NCBI RefSeq assembly: GCF_963576545.1
Contig: NC_083648.1
Coordinates: forward strand, 17,588,436 to 17,652,435
Source of the DNA: Limanda limanda
Taxonomy: Eukaryota; Chordata; Actinopteri; Pleuronectiformes; Pleuronectidae
DNA: 64,000 bases
Direction: 5' to 3'
Below are positions 31,803 to 44,500 of this stretch, piece after piece. A program made the position numbers and the translations under genes. A model generated the notes under the pieces. It saw only the letters and a program-made list of their open reading frames with translations. It did not search any database and was not told the origin of the DNA. Each line of letters opens with the position of its first letter. The first letter of the stretch is position 1.

Positions 31803-34213
31803 ATGAGTGTGCCAACCTTCGGCCCCCCCTCTGCAGAGGCGGCTGAGATAAACCGCATCCACTATGAGCTGGAGTACACAGAAGGCATCAGCCAGCGCAT
31901 GCGGATCCCCGACACTCTGATGGTGGCCTCAGAAAACCAGAGAGGGTCCTTTCCGCTGGAGACGCCCATGCCCACTCACACAACCATGATGCAGGTTCCT
32001 GAGAGGATTATTGTTGCAGGTGAGGACCAGAGACAGGACGTCAGTAACAGATCACTTAGTGGGAATACGGTTTGCGATATCCGGCCATGTGTGCATCAGC
32101 ATATAATGTGCTGGATAAAGCACATACATTTTCTGGACATTTTAGCTCCATATCAGAAATAATGTCTCCATATTAACACACCTGAAAATGCATCTTGACC
32201 TGGTGCTGGGCAAAACACTAAATCCAGAACAAGCACTCAACTAAGCCACTATCACCCATTGAAAGCTGGAACTGTGATCGCCTGGCCTTGTCACTTCATC
32301 CACAGGTGACGATGATGACCCTCGATATTCTCGTCCAAGAGATTTGGACCTGATTCAGTCCATCCCTCCTGTGGACCTCCTGAGCATGAAGACCCCCCCA
32401 CGTGTCCTCACGCTCACAGAGCAGTCACTGGACTCTATGGAGACCGAGCAAGCCGCCTCCTCACAGAACACTCCCAGCCAGACGGTAAGGCTCACGTCAA
32501 TGTCACTAATTAATCACATCTGTAAGTTTTACCATTAAAATATTCTAGACATAATAACATTTAGAGATTCATCAGTTTAGGTGGAGGTGTGTGTAAGGCC
32601 GTCAGAACAGAAAGTCGTTTTGAAGATGAAAAAAAATGTATATATGGAAATTGTATTTAAAAATCCAAATAGCCCTTGTTATATGTACTAAATTGATGTG
32701 TCCTTAAATTAGGTTAATTCTTGACCTCTTTCCTTTATAGTATCATATTAAAGCACCTTTTGGTGGAAAGGTATTCAGCATTTAAGAATCCAGAAAATCT
32801 TCTTTAACTTGGTCAACTGATTGTGCAGCACAAAGTGTGTCACCTATCCTGCTGTGACATGGAGTTACTTGTTTACGCATATGGTTTTAATTTGTCAACA
32901 TTTAACCTGATTCTGACATCATTTTAAATGTTAGTATCAACCACAGGGCCACAGCCACGCTCGCTCTCGAAGGGAACGTAGTGCGAGTGAGCACATCTCT
33001 GGCCGCCATAGCGTTCCGGCCAGCAGAAGTGATATAAGGTAAGAAAATTTTCTACATATGAGCTGTTCATTTCCGTTCAAAAGTTGTTGTCTGTTATTTT
33101 TCCCTTCACTCTTTGTTAGTTTAAAAAATATCTAATCTCTGTATCTTTCTGCGCCCACTCACTTCTCTGCCAGCATCAGCCCGTCACCCTCTGTTCCCCC
33201 AGTCCGCTTATGTCCCCCCCTCTGTTCCCCCGAGGATGCAAGCATCAACCTGTTCACAGCTGCTGGGGTCCTGTCTTACATCCAGTCAACCACACGCCGG
33301 GCGTACCAGCAGGTCCTTGAGGTCCTGGATGACAGCCACCGCAGGTGTCTGTTCTTTGTCACTGAAATTCTCTGAACTCGCTGTGATTACGAAGTTTCTC
33401 AGAAAAAAAGAGCTGCTTACTGTGGTGAAAATTCATGAAGCTGAGATATTTTAAACTGAATTATGTTTATCTCTAAAGGACACACCTGGACTTGGCCCTG
33501 GATATAAACCCTGATGAGTCTGGCTTAGTGGACGCCTCCTCACTACGACGACAGGTAATTCATCTCAATGGCTGAAATGTCTGCTTTAGGTGACATGTGC
33601 TGTCCTTCCCTACGCCTTTGGTGTGGGTAATGTTTCAATTGTGAATATTTTCTCATGTTGTGTTAGGTCTAATGTTTACAACTATCAGGGTGCAGACAGT
33701 GTTGGTACGCTGATGAATCCCAATTCCGGCTGCTTTGGAGGAACAGTGGCAGATCAGTGACAGTTGGCATTTTCAGACACTTGACTGTCAAAAAAAATAC
33801 GATAACTTCTCACCACATCATGGGCCAGGAGGAAAGTCCACAAAGATATCTTCCCCGAAACTAACAGCATTAACTCTTGTACTTGTGCGGTTTCTTATAA
33901 ATTGATCCGAGGAACAGATAGTCCCATGAAAAATGTGTATCTTTTCATACTTGGAATTAAAATTAAATTCTAAATAATGTCAATCATAGATAGAAACGTT
34001 ATATCTTTCCCAGCTCCAGCATGGACACAAAACATCCCTTGTACAGTGAGAAAACATATTTTTGTCTGTGTGATCAATCAGATTGTGAAGCTGAACCGGC
34101 GTCTGCAGCTTCTTGAGGAAGAAAACAAAGAGCGCTCCAAGCGAGAGGTGATCATCTACTCTGCTACTGTGGCGTTCTGGCTCATAAACACCTGGATCTG
34201 GTTCCGTCGCTGA
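31803..34213 (+). CDS. mff: Mitochondrial fission factor (MFF)
   Basis: Coding exons: 31803-32019, 32306-32484, 32935-33038, 33174-33344, 33479-33554, 34082-34213; 879 nt, 292 residues. The N-terminal DRP1-binding repeats are present: YELEYTEGISQRMRIP and MQVPERIIVAG. LDLIQS and TPPRVLTLTEQSLD follow. SRRERSASEH matches the human RERSMSENA site phosphorylated by AMPK. Then comes TRRAYQQVLEVLDD, a coiled coil (IVKLNRRLQLLEEENKER) and a C-terminal anchor helix ending TWIWFRR with the stop directly after it. MFF is a tail-anchored receptor that recruits the dynamin GTPase DRP1 to the mitochondrial and peroxisomal outer membranes. The insert seen in longer human isoforms before the coiled coil is replaced by a short stretch (THLDLALDINPDESGLVDA); alternative exons could hide in the 33555-34081 intron. 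A non-coding exon ends at 31142. Confidence 0.97.
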
Positions 34214-34944
34214 GGTAAAACTAGGGTGAGCCTCCCAAAACACTGGAAGCCATTAAATCAAGGGGGGCTGCTATAATTTAAAGGTAACCACAGGAAACTT
34301 TATAAACATTGGTAATGTCCTAAACCACAACCCTGTATGTTTGTATAGCAAAATCCATGTTGAAATTTAAGCTGAACACTGTCAAGATAAAACCTGAGCC
34401 AGCGCATGTAACAATGTTTACTATAACTACTCAATGTCACACAATTTTACAATGCTGGACTGTAACTACAGACTGTTGCCTCAGCACAGGGAACAAACTT
34501 AACTTTAAAGTGTAAAGTCTCTGTATATCATTCCCGTATAAACTGGTAAACGACAAGTAAAACCTAGGACAATGACACAACAACTGACAGTCTCCAAAAT
34601 GTTTGCATCTGTTCTGATGTAGTAAGAGATACTTTGTTACAACATGTTGTCTGCTGAAGAGAATGTCAACCCCTGAATCTGAAGGTGATGATGTGAACAT
34701 CCATGATGTTCACGCCTGTTTAAGAGAAACTAAATGTCATCGGTCATATGGAGACTATTTATTATTGGTCTAAAGTGGAAAAGGAGTGTCTGACAAGAAT
34801 CAGCAGAAATAACAAACCTTTAGCGATTTATTCGAGATTTTGTGTAAAGTGATGGGCAACATCTCAACTTGATGAACCCTTTATATTGAAACAACAGGTG
34901 TTACAGTGATGCTTACCATCTTTGGGAGAGTAGTATGCACTCAG

Positions 34945-35275
34945 TAGAGAACACACCTCTGCCAAGGCCCAACAATCCCCTTGAATTCAATCAAGATGCA
35001 ACAAATTGCACACACTCATAGATATTAGTTTCCTAAATATGCTCCCAAAAAATGTTCATCAAGCTACGAGAATTATTCTGTCGGAAACCAGTGAAGATAT
35101 AAAAAAAAAAAAAAAAAAAAAATCTCACATTGGTAAAGAAAGTGGGAAAAATATTCCTGGATCTGCGTCACATGGAAAGAGTTTTTCCGACTATATCCCA
35201 TCCCTCCATCAACGCTCATGCAAATCCATTGAGTGGTTTTTCTGTAATCTGAGTCTTTTTTAGTACAAGAAGGAT
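34945..35275 (+). repeat. Fish interspersed repeat in mff 3'UTR
   Basis: CACCTCTGCCAAGGCCC at the left, then an A22 run, then ATTCCTGGATCTGCG, CATCCCTCCATCAACG and CAAATCCATTGAGTGGTTTT with a TCTGTAATCTGAG end. The module order matches the copy at 58290-58470 and is reversed at 23620-23740. Confidence 0.6.
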
Positions 35276-36025
35276 TACAGCGGGACAAGTATTTTGGGAA
35301 CCTAGCCCTGAGTTCACAGGACCAAACCTCACATGTGACCTGAAGTTCATCAATTTGGTCAAAAAAGTGATGATTCTCAAAGTGTCAAAATAAAATGTCT
35401 AAATCTAGAGGTGCCATAACACTGACCCTGAATGCCCCATGACCTTCTTGTTATCCAAAACATTTGTGTACAGTACTTGAATAGCCTTATGTTGCAACGT
35501 TGTAGTCTTGGAAATCTTTATTTATTATTCACCTCTGTGGCCGTGCCATGCCCAGAGATTGTCATCTGAGCTTTATGAAGTGGCAGCAGAACTTCAGGGC
35601 ACTTGAGGTGGTAGTTATCAGTGTATTATTTATGTATTTCCATTCTGTTTATAAAGTTTGACTTTGTTTTTCCTGAGAATTTGACCTCTCCTTGTTTTCC
35701 ACTAAGTTACCTACAAGACTAAAAAAAACAAGAGCATGGACTTTGTGGTTTTATCATCATACAGTGTGATGTAAATCTTAGAGCTAATGTAAGGTCATGT
35801 GTAACAGACAAATATGTATATGAGATATTGATGTCATTATTTTTGAAGAACGATGTGTTATTTTTTTTAATTTCTCACACATGATGCAGAGTTACCAGCA
35901 AAGTGTTGCAGTGGCCATTTCTTTCTATCACGCGCTGTACTTATCACATGAAGCTGGAGTTTTAAGTTATTATTGTTTACTTTCTTGTAATATATGAACA
36001 CATTCATTGTAAATATTTTTGCTGT

Positions 36026-36031
36026 AATAAA
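36026..36031 (+). promoter_or_regulatory. mff polyadenylation signal
   Basis: AATAAA in the context CTGTAATAAATGATGG, about 250 bases before the start codon of the next gene. Confidence 0.6.
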
Positions 36032-36277
36032 TGATGGATGTTGACCAATGTCTCTGTACATCACTGCCCCCTGCTGTTGTGTTAGCTCATGTGCAACAAC
36101 GGAAGCTGCTCCAGCCCCTTTAAACGCAGATAGTTGCGGGTGAAGCTCCGACAGGAAGTCGTTTTAAAAACAAACATCATCCGGAGAATGAAACTGATGA
36201 AACCTAAAATCTGACCGTTGTTTACATCTTCGTCCACCGGAAGTGTTGCTAACAGGGGAAAACATCGGTGCGACACG
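36032..36277 (+). promoter_or_regulatory. Compact promoter/5'UTR of the FEN1-like gene
   Basis: Only about 250 bases separate the mff poly(A) signal from the FEN1-like ATG. This must hold the mff terminator and the FEN1-like promoter unless the latter lies inside mff. Confidence 0.5.
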
Positions 36278-39200
36278 ATGGGCATCACGAAACTGGCCGA
36301 TTTGATCCGCATCGATGCTCCTTGTGCCATTTCTCACAAGGATATCGGTGACTACACAGGTAACACGCTTCATGTCTGTTTGTTTCATCAGCCAGGATTG
36401 TTTACGTGATGCTCAACGGTGCTTGTGGCTAATTGCTAACGTTAGCATACAGCCACTTGATAGCTTCGGGAGCTAACCGCGATATTCAGGGTAATTATGC
36501 CCCTTGAAACCAAACTTAATTAAACGTATCACTACTCAAGTAAAATTACTATTAGTATGAGTAGTTGTATCAGTAAAATGTTGCCACTACTGTAGTGAAA
36601 GCTTGTTTATTTAAGGACTGCACAATACTGTAGTTCTGATTTTGCTGCTGTGTTTAGCGTCTGTTTCTTTCTACTTCAAATAATAACAACTTGATACACT
36701 TGAGTTTTGATCGATTTTTCGTACAAATCATAATCAGCTTAAGATGAGAGGAACTACGGAAATACATTTACGTCCACATCGCCTCGATCTGCTTCATTCA
36801 TAATAATAACACTAATGAAACATTTTGAAAAGACGCACTCCGCATGAATACTCTTGACACTGTTTTTTAAATAATGCAATTAAGCACTTTATACTGCGGC
36901 CACAATCATGGTAAGAAGACACAAGAGCTCAAGTCATTTGAACTGACTTTCTGCTGCTTTGTAAATGAAGCATTGTGACCGTAGTTTTGTATTTATGTAC
37001 TAGACTGATCCCTTCATATTCATATTTCCCCCTGAAATACAGTGGGCTCAAGTGGTTTGAAAGAGTATTTCGGAGTGTAGATCTATTTGAGGAGTGTTCC
37101 TGAGTGTCAACATTCAGATGGACACGATGAGCATGAACAGATTTCATTAACAAGCCAGTTATTCCTAATGTTTAGTGTGTGCTTATAATGCTGATGATAT
37201 GCTCCATTCCACAGGAAAAGTAATCGCTCTGGATACCTCGATCGTGGTGAACCAGTTTCGTGCAGTGACACCAACACTAAAGTGAGCTCCGGGATGGTCC
37301 ACTCTTCTTAAGCTTCTGTGGTGCTGTTGTAAATATTAGAAACAGTCTATACAATAATGTAATATAACACAACTCCACTGCAACCACACATGTGAATCAA
37401 GCCTGCTCTTGCACAAACAATGAAAATAAGGTTTCACAGTTTTCTTATGATTTACCGGGATATCTGTCCGTTTTTTTTGTCACTTATCTGCTAATTCTGT
37501 GTAAAAACACTATTTTTCTCTAGCCCACTGACAGGTCTATTCTTCCGCACACTCACCTTCCTGGAGCACGACATTAAACCAGTCTTTGTGTTTGACGGAA
37601 AGCCTCCTGAGGAAAAAATACCTGTTGTAAGTGACACTGTATTTTGTAAACCCAACCTAATACTGAACATATCCTCCTGGTGTTTGTAAGATGATCACTG
37701 GTCTGAAAGATATTTATCTGAATTCTCATCTGTGCTCACACCACCAATTGAACTGTTCGTCTTTAAAGTGTTGTCAGAAGAAAGTTTTAAAAAGAAGGAA
37801 GTGATTATACAGTGCAGTATCACAGATGCACCTGTAGAGTGATGCAGATGAATTACAGTGACCCAACTGATCCAAGCTCCTGTCTTTCCTGCAGCTGGAG
37901 AAGCGAGCTGAAGCTGCTGGTTGGAAATTCTCCAACGGCTTAGGAACAGGTATAAACGTGCTTTAATCTTGGTCACAGTCCTCCCTACAGTTCTGAGTTA
38001 TGTCATGTGAACTGCAAATATTATTTAAAGTGAATCTTGACTCTTTTGTGCTAAATGAAGCATCAGCCCAGACCAAGGATTGTCTCCATCTCCTGAAGCT
38101 TCTTGGAGTCCCGTCCATCCAGGTATTATCTGTTAAACATAGACTATACAGTATATATTCATTCATGTCTATCTTTTCATCTCTGTCTTCCTGTCTTGCC
38201 CTTTTCATTTTCAACCCCTCTCTTGTTCTCTGATGGGCTCCAGGCTCCAGGGGACGCTGAGGCACTGTGCGCCCGGCTGGTGAGAGACGGGACTGTGGAC
38301 GCGGTGGCATCAGAGGACATGGACACGCTGCCATTTGGAGCCAATACTGTAATTCGCCAGCTGAACGCCAAGAAGGACAGGTAGAAACTCTCCATTGTAC
38401 GTTGATGTTGGACATTTTTCTGTAGACATGTAGGTTGATTAATATTTTTTACCTTCATGCCTTTTAGTTCTTGATAGATCTAACAAAATTGAAGGATGCA
38501 CTAATTGATTTTAATACTATTTTTGTATTTCTAATTCTTTACAGTGACGTAACTGAATATTCTTTATCCAAGCTGTTAGAAAAACTCCAAATCAGTCATG
38601 AAGAGGTGAGACTGAAACATTCTTTGAGATATATATAACATCATTCCTCGTAGAAGCACTCTACACAAGCGGGTAGTTTGACACACCTTCTTTTTCTTAT
38701 TTTCCTGCAGTTTGTTGACCTCTGCATTCTGTTGGGCTGTGACTACTGTGACAAGATAACCGGTTTTGGTCCCAGAAGAGCTCTGACACTGATCCAGAAG
38801 CACCGTACCATCGAGAATGTGGTCTTGCATATCAACAGAGAGGTACTCAATGGACTGTCAGTGGTCTTTGTTGTTCTTTCTGTGCATTGCTTTGCCAATA
38901 AAATTAAGATCTAAAGAGATACTAATACCTGCTTCCCGTCAGACTCATCCTGTTCCACATTTCTGGAAGTACAAAGAAGCACGTAAGATATTTTTGGATG
39001 CACCAGAGACTGTAGCCCCTGAACTGGTCTGGATGGAGCCAGACGAGGAAGCCTTGGTTGGGTTTCTCTGTCACGTCAAACATGTAAAGTACGTGCACAT
39101 AATGTTTTTATTCTCAAACCCAGCTTCCACTTTTTCATGCTTCTCTGTCCGTCACAGACTAGAATATATAGTAAGTATTCATGTTTTTAGGGTGGATAGG

Positions 39201-39586
39201 GTGCGTCGGCGAATGGAAAAGTTCCGTCAGACACGGGAAAGCAAGCGAGAGGAGCGGAAAAAGGAAACGGCAGCAGGACGTAGCAGGCAAACCCAAATGG
39301 AGGACTTCTTTAGAGTTACCAGAAAGAGGGAGAAGGTGACCATAATGATCGTCTTTAACAAATATTATTTTAATTCAAGACTTTAAAACTGATGAGTACA
39401 TTTTATAATTTAAAATGACTTTTACAATGTTTGGAATAATCATGATTTATATTCCAGACAAACTTTTCAGTGGTTTTATATCCGGTGTGTGGACCTGTCT
39501 GAATAGTTGCTCTGTCTCTCCTCCTCCAGCCTGTGGAAGCGGCAGAATCGTCAAAAAGCAACAGGAAGAGACTAAAGAAATCATAA
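36278..39586 (+). CDS. Divergent FEN1-like flap endonuclease paralogue
   Basis: Coding exons: 36278-36359, 37215-37281, 37524-37626, 37895-37949, 38061-38122, 38244-38380, 38545-38605, 38711-38842, 38943-39088, 39191-39335, 39530-39586; 1047 nt, 348 residues (human FEN1 380). The start [10 protein letters not shown] matches MGIQGLAKLI, whose N-terminus enters the active site. Metal-binding acids are kept at D34 (ALDTS), D86 (FDGKPP), D179/D181 (SEDMDTL) and D233 (LGCDYC). E158 is replaced by D (APGDAEA) and E160 is kept. K93 and R100 align. The helical cap after R100 is about 19 residues shorter, and Y40 becomes N. QTQMEDFF is a PCNA-interacting box. The end RKRLKKS is basic, nuclear-signal-like. 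FEN1 cuts 5' flaps in replication and repair; this paralogue's substrate preference is unknown. Vertebrate FEN1 is encoded in one exon, so this is an old paralogue, not a retrocopy. I recall a zebrafish 'probable FEN1 homolog' of similar type. The exon-5 acceptor (AATGAAG) is weak. Confidence 0.9.
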
Positions 39587-40674
39587 GAATGCTGCCGCTT
39601 GTCCCCAACAACAAAGGAAGGACATTTTTCATTCATCTCCATGTCCAGATCTCTCCAAGAATAATTTTTCAAGTTTACTGACGGTTCACAAATTGGTTTT
39701 ATACTATACTAAAATATAATCATGCTACATTCCTGTGCTTAGAGAAATCCAGCACCAGTTTTAATTTAAAGTACAAATGTTTCAGTTTATGCTTATGTCG
39801 GATTATGTGCTTTTCCAAGTGCCCTCAGTAAGTATAGGCTAAAACCAGCATCTTGCAAGACACTGACTTCAAGACTCACGACACTCCATGGGAGAATTAC
39901 CTCCACAGACAATACAATAATCTGATCTTGTCTGAACAGCAGTGTTTGTGACAATGTAGTTCACTGAGCATAGCCTCAGTGCATCCAGCAGTTTCCTGAA
40001 AAGCCAGAGCAGGCGGCAGACAGCAATGAAAGAGAACAGTGCGGTCACTGTCAGGGAGGACTTCCCCTAAGCCAAAACTGGAGACAGGGGGATGTCTCAT
40101 CACTAGATATTCAATGAGCACCTGTTCTGCAAAGGATGCCAAGGAAGGGACCAGAATTTTAGAACAGGCAATGTGGTATCACGTGTGAAAAAAGAGATGG
40201 TGAGATGTTTAAATCCACGAAAAGATCATTTAGCTTTATTTTGTAAAGACTTGTTATACACAGATCATATTTTATTGTGTTTTTTAACATAATATCTGTA
40301 TATGCTGTTTGCCCTTTTAATTAAAATAACAATTAAGTGTTTTTCATTGTGTGAATTGTTTTATTGAAAGTACAATTTTATGAAGACACAAAATAATCAG
40401 TCAAATGTTTTCAAGTAAAGAAAAAACAATTTTTACGACAATAATTTCCAATCAAAATTCGAGGTATCACTCCAGACCAAGAGGTGGCGCTGGAGGCTGT
40501 GGAGCAGCTCTGCTCCTCGCTTTCTCCCTGTAGAAGAAGCAGGCAGTTCTGTGTGATAGAAGGTGTCTGGTCACCACCGCGGCAAGTCTGCCCCGAAGAC
40601 ACCCTCCCTTCCCCGGGTACCTCGACCAACACTTTCCCAGCCCCCCTGGTGCTCTCGGCCCGCTGTGTTCGGCC
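39587..40674 (+). other. FEN1-like 3'UTR and agfg1 promoter region
   Basis: The left part is AT-rich, with no canonical AATAAA close to the stop. From about 40480 it becomes GC-rich (CCGCGG, CCCCGGGT) up to the agfg1 ATG, typical of a broadly active promoter. No coding exon is seen. Confidence 0.5.
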
Positions 40675-41483
40675 ATGGCGACGAGCGCGAAGCGAAAGCA
40701 GGAGGAGACTCACCTGAAGATGCTCCGGGAGATGACCAGCCTGCCCGCGAATAGGAAATGCTTCGACTGCGACCAGCGCGGCCCGACCTATGTCAACATG
40801 ACGGTGGGCTCCTTCGTCTGCACCACCTGCTCCGGCATCCTGTGAGTTACAACCCAGGGTAAAGGGTCCTATGTGTCGCTCGCCGTGTCCGCCGGGGAGC
40901 GACCAGGCGCCGCTGTCGCTCCCAGGAAGTGTCCCGGTCCATTTCGGACCCTGCGGTACCGTTAGCTCGTTAGCTAGCGGTCGAGCCTGGACAGGTAGAC
41001 CCAGCGGCCGGTTCAGCCCCAGGCCGCCGGGCTGGGCTCCGTGAGGTCAGCGAGTCGCTTTGTTTACAGCTTTGACCTCGGTGCGATAAGATGTCCCACA
41101 GCCGGGTGAAGCAACATGAACTGTGTTGGTTAGGTGTGGAGCCCCCCCCAGCAGCCTCCAGTCAGTGTGTGTGTCTGAGGGAGATGTCCCCTCATGGGGT
41201 ACTGGTGATGGGGCTGGAGGTCACTGGGACGACACATGAGTGTGGAGGCCACATCACTTCTACTCCCATCGAACCCTCCATCAACCCTTTCTCTTCACCT
41301 ATTTTTCAGGGTTTCCATATAATCAATCAGTGTCTGTCAGTGGGGGTCTCAGTCATGTTGATGCCTGTGTGCTCGAGGTCAGCGTCATATACCATCCTGT
41401 CAAATATTTGATCACCTTGTTTCAAAACAACACGTCACTGAGGGACCTCCTGTTTGAACTTCAACTGGAATGGCATGTTGTAA

Positions 41484-41542
<59 letters not shown>

Positions 41543-44500
41543 CAGATAAGCAGTGGCAGGGCGGGGCTTCTCTTTGGAAGTGTATTGAACTAAATCATAA
41601 ATGGAACACTATTGTTTTTGCTCCTTTTGATTTGAGGGGAAAAAGATCTTAGACTTTTTAAAGTTCTCGAAGGCTGATTTCTCTGGGATTCTGTTCGTCC
41701 ATGTCAGCCCTTCTCTTTGACCAGATCCACCTGAGAGGTGTGGCATATCTCGATGCGTATTTACACAGCGTGACTATTGCACAGTTGTTTGCATTGGGCT
41801 GGTCACAGACAGCAACTACAAGATTTCTAATGTGGTCAGACCCCACGGGGCCACAGGTGTCATTTCCCAGTGGTGTCGCAAATTGCTGAGAGAGAGAACG
41901 GCTGATTACATTTGTCCGCAGCAAGGGCGATTTTGTGAGATCCCTCTTGATCCGCTATGTACAGGGGACTGCAATGACACCATAATCCATAAAACCCTAA
42001 AAGGCCCCATGCTACTCGCTTTCAACCGAATCTTTAGCATTTTAGGGCTTTGATTGAAAACAAGAATGTCTAATTGCATGTGTGTGATGTGGCTGGGATG
42101 GTGATGGGCATTTGCAACTATTTAGCTAGTTAAAACCCCAATGGCCCTTTAAAACGCTTCTGCCAGCGCACAGTCATCACAGGAATGTCAAGCAGAGCAA
42201 GGTCCTTAGAATTGAAAGTCCATCCTTCCACCGTCAGCCATGTAAAGAAGGGAGTTTTGATGTTTCACTTCGCCAGCACACGTTCCAAGCCAGAATACAT
42301 ACATAGTACAAGTATATACGATTCTAAATTAAAACTTCAGGTTCAGGTTTTGTCAGTTATTTGGGATTTTGACTGTTTCGCTTAACAGTGTAGTTCGTTT
42401 TTTTCTGTAATGCTTTTTATCTTTAGTTTGGTAGTTGAGAGGCGGAGGCGGGAGCAGTGGCTCATGCTGCAGCTGGCGTCTGATGAAACCACTTCTTCCT
42501 AAGAAACGCAGATTGTTGTGAAATCATAACCGGGATTTAGGCAAGGAATCCGATTGATGCAATATCCTCATGACTCACCACTCACGTCCTCTCAGTTGAT
42601 CACGTGGAGGGTAACGATTCTGTTGATCCTGCCATAAGTATGTTAAACATGTTCTAAGAAACAAAAGTTATTGCACAAGTTTTAGTCTATGAATTCCCTA
42701 ACAGTGCTTATAAGAAAGTGTTAATATCCCACTGGCGCTTTTTCCTTATTGTATTGTTTTGTCACATTAGATCTCAGTGCATTAAATGGGCATTTTTGAC
42801 GCTGATCCATAAATGTCCCAGTTAAAACATCACACATAAGTAAAATTAACATAATTGATAACATGAGTATTCATCAGCTTCTTAAAGTTTGTTTTAATAG
42901 AAGCACATTTGGTAACAATTCCCGCCTAAGTTCTACATAGTCTTTACACATCTGGACACTAAAGTTTTTCTTCATTCTCCTTCGTAAAACTGTTAAAACT
43001 CTCAAGTTGCGGTGAACAGCACTTTTCAAACCCAACACATATTCTCCAATGATTGCTCCAGGACATTTTCCTGGAGCAATCAGGAAACCAGGATTTCTCT
43101 TTACTGATATAAATTAATTTGATCCTCTACTCCAGAGGCAGGTGTGTGAGATCGCATCAGATCAGGGCAATTTATTTCATTTTGTTTCTTAGTCGCCCAC
43201 ATCCTGTTCTGGCACTAACCCTGATAGGATGGGGTTTACTTTCTCAACCGCAGTTCTGACTCAATCAATCTGCCATAAACTGGTGAAATAACACTTGTTG
43301 GTTGGTCGCAATTGTGCAACTATGTAGCTCCAGGTTTTGAACACTACATTCCCAAATAGTTTTTAACAGATTTATCTGTAGAGATTTGGTTTTTATTTTC
43401 CCAAATCAGTTTATTAGGTACATCTAACAGAAGTTATTCAGTGTAACACAACATCCCTTTAATAAATCCAACCTCCATGACCTATAATGTGAGTTTTCGT
43501 TGAAACTGTTTAAATAATTTTAGTCTCAAATGGTAGAAATGCTTTTTATTTTGTTTATGTGGAATTAAATGAATTCCCATTAGTTGCATGTAGATTCCTC
43601 CTAAAAACTTCTGACTTTCAATGTGTCTGCTGTTTGTTGTATATTTCAGATATGTCTGTGAAATGTTCGTATAAGCAGACAATGGCTGGGCCCCAAACAT
43701 GAATTTGTCATACATGTATTCACTCTGAAAAGAAAAAGTAAAGGAACGTCTGTGTTTTGGCTTTTTTGTTTTCCTGTTTTATGTCATATGAGAATCACTG
43801 TGTTTCATCCTGCTTCTGTTGTTTTCTAGCTAACCTTTGCCTCCTCTACCTACAGGCGAGGACTGAACCCTCCACACAGAGTGAAGTCCATCTCTATGAC
43901 CACATTTACACAGCAGGAAATTGAGTTCCTACAGAAACACAGCAATGAGGTATCACGAACACTTAACCAAGAAATTAGTCTTTGAGAAACATTATTTTCA
44001 CAGCTGTCTGTCTTTTATTCAGAATTTGCATCCTGGCATTTTTCAGTCCTCTGTTAACTTTATTGGCATACCTCTCTCCCCCTTTTTTCTCTCTCCAATT
44101 TCTGGTCATCCCCTCCCCCTTCACTTTCTCTCACCTCTCTCTACCACCCCCACCCCAATCTCTTCCTTACCACCCGCTCTCCTCATTCCTTTGCCCCCCT
44201 GTAGGTCTGTAAACACATCTGGTTAGGCCTCTATGACGACAGGACATCAGTTGTTCCAGATTTCCGAGAACCACAGAAAGTAAAAGAGTTCCTTCAAGAA
44301 AAATACGAGAAGAAAAGATGGTAACATATTTTTGTTTGTTTTATAGATAAGTATTGTCAAAAGTAAAACCCAATGTTAAATCAAGTAAATCACGATCAGC
44401 ATTCATGACTGAACTTATTCCAGTTCTTCATACTATTGAGACACATTATATTATTGGCTAAATGGTTTATTGAAGTCCTATTTTTACTTGGGTGCACATT

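Larger units (their letters stand above)
34214..36031 (+). other. mff 3'UTR (long) with embedded repeat
   Basis: No other gene is seen between the mff stop and AATAAA at 36026-36031, so this 1.8-kb tract is most simply the 3'UTR. It contains a fish repeat at 34945-35275 and an A22 run at 35101-35122. Confidence 0.55.

Noticed and set aside
38817..39386. 189-codon plus ORF in the FEN1-like gene considered as one exon
   Set aside because: It runs through introns; splitting it at GT-AG sites restores FEN1 alignment and frame.
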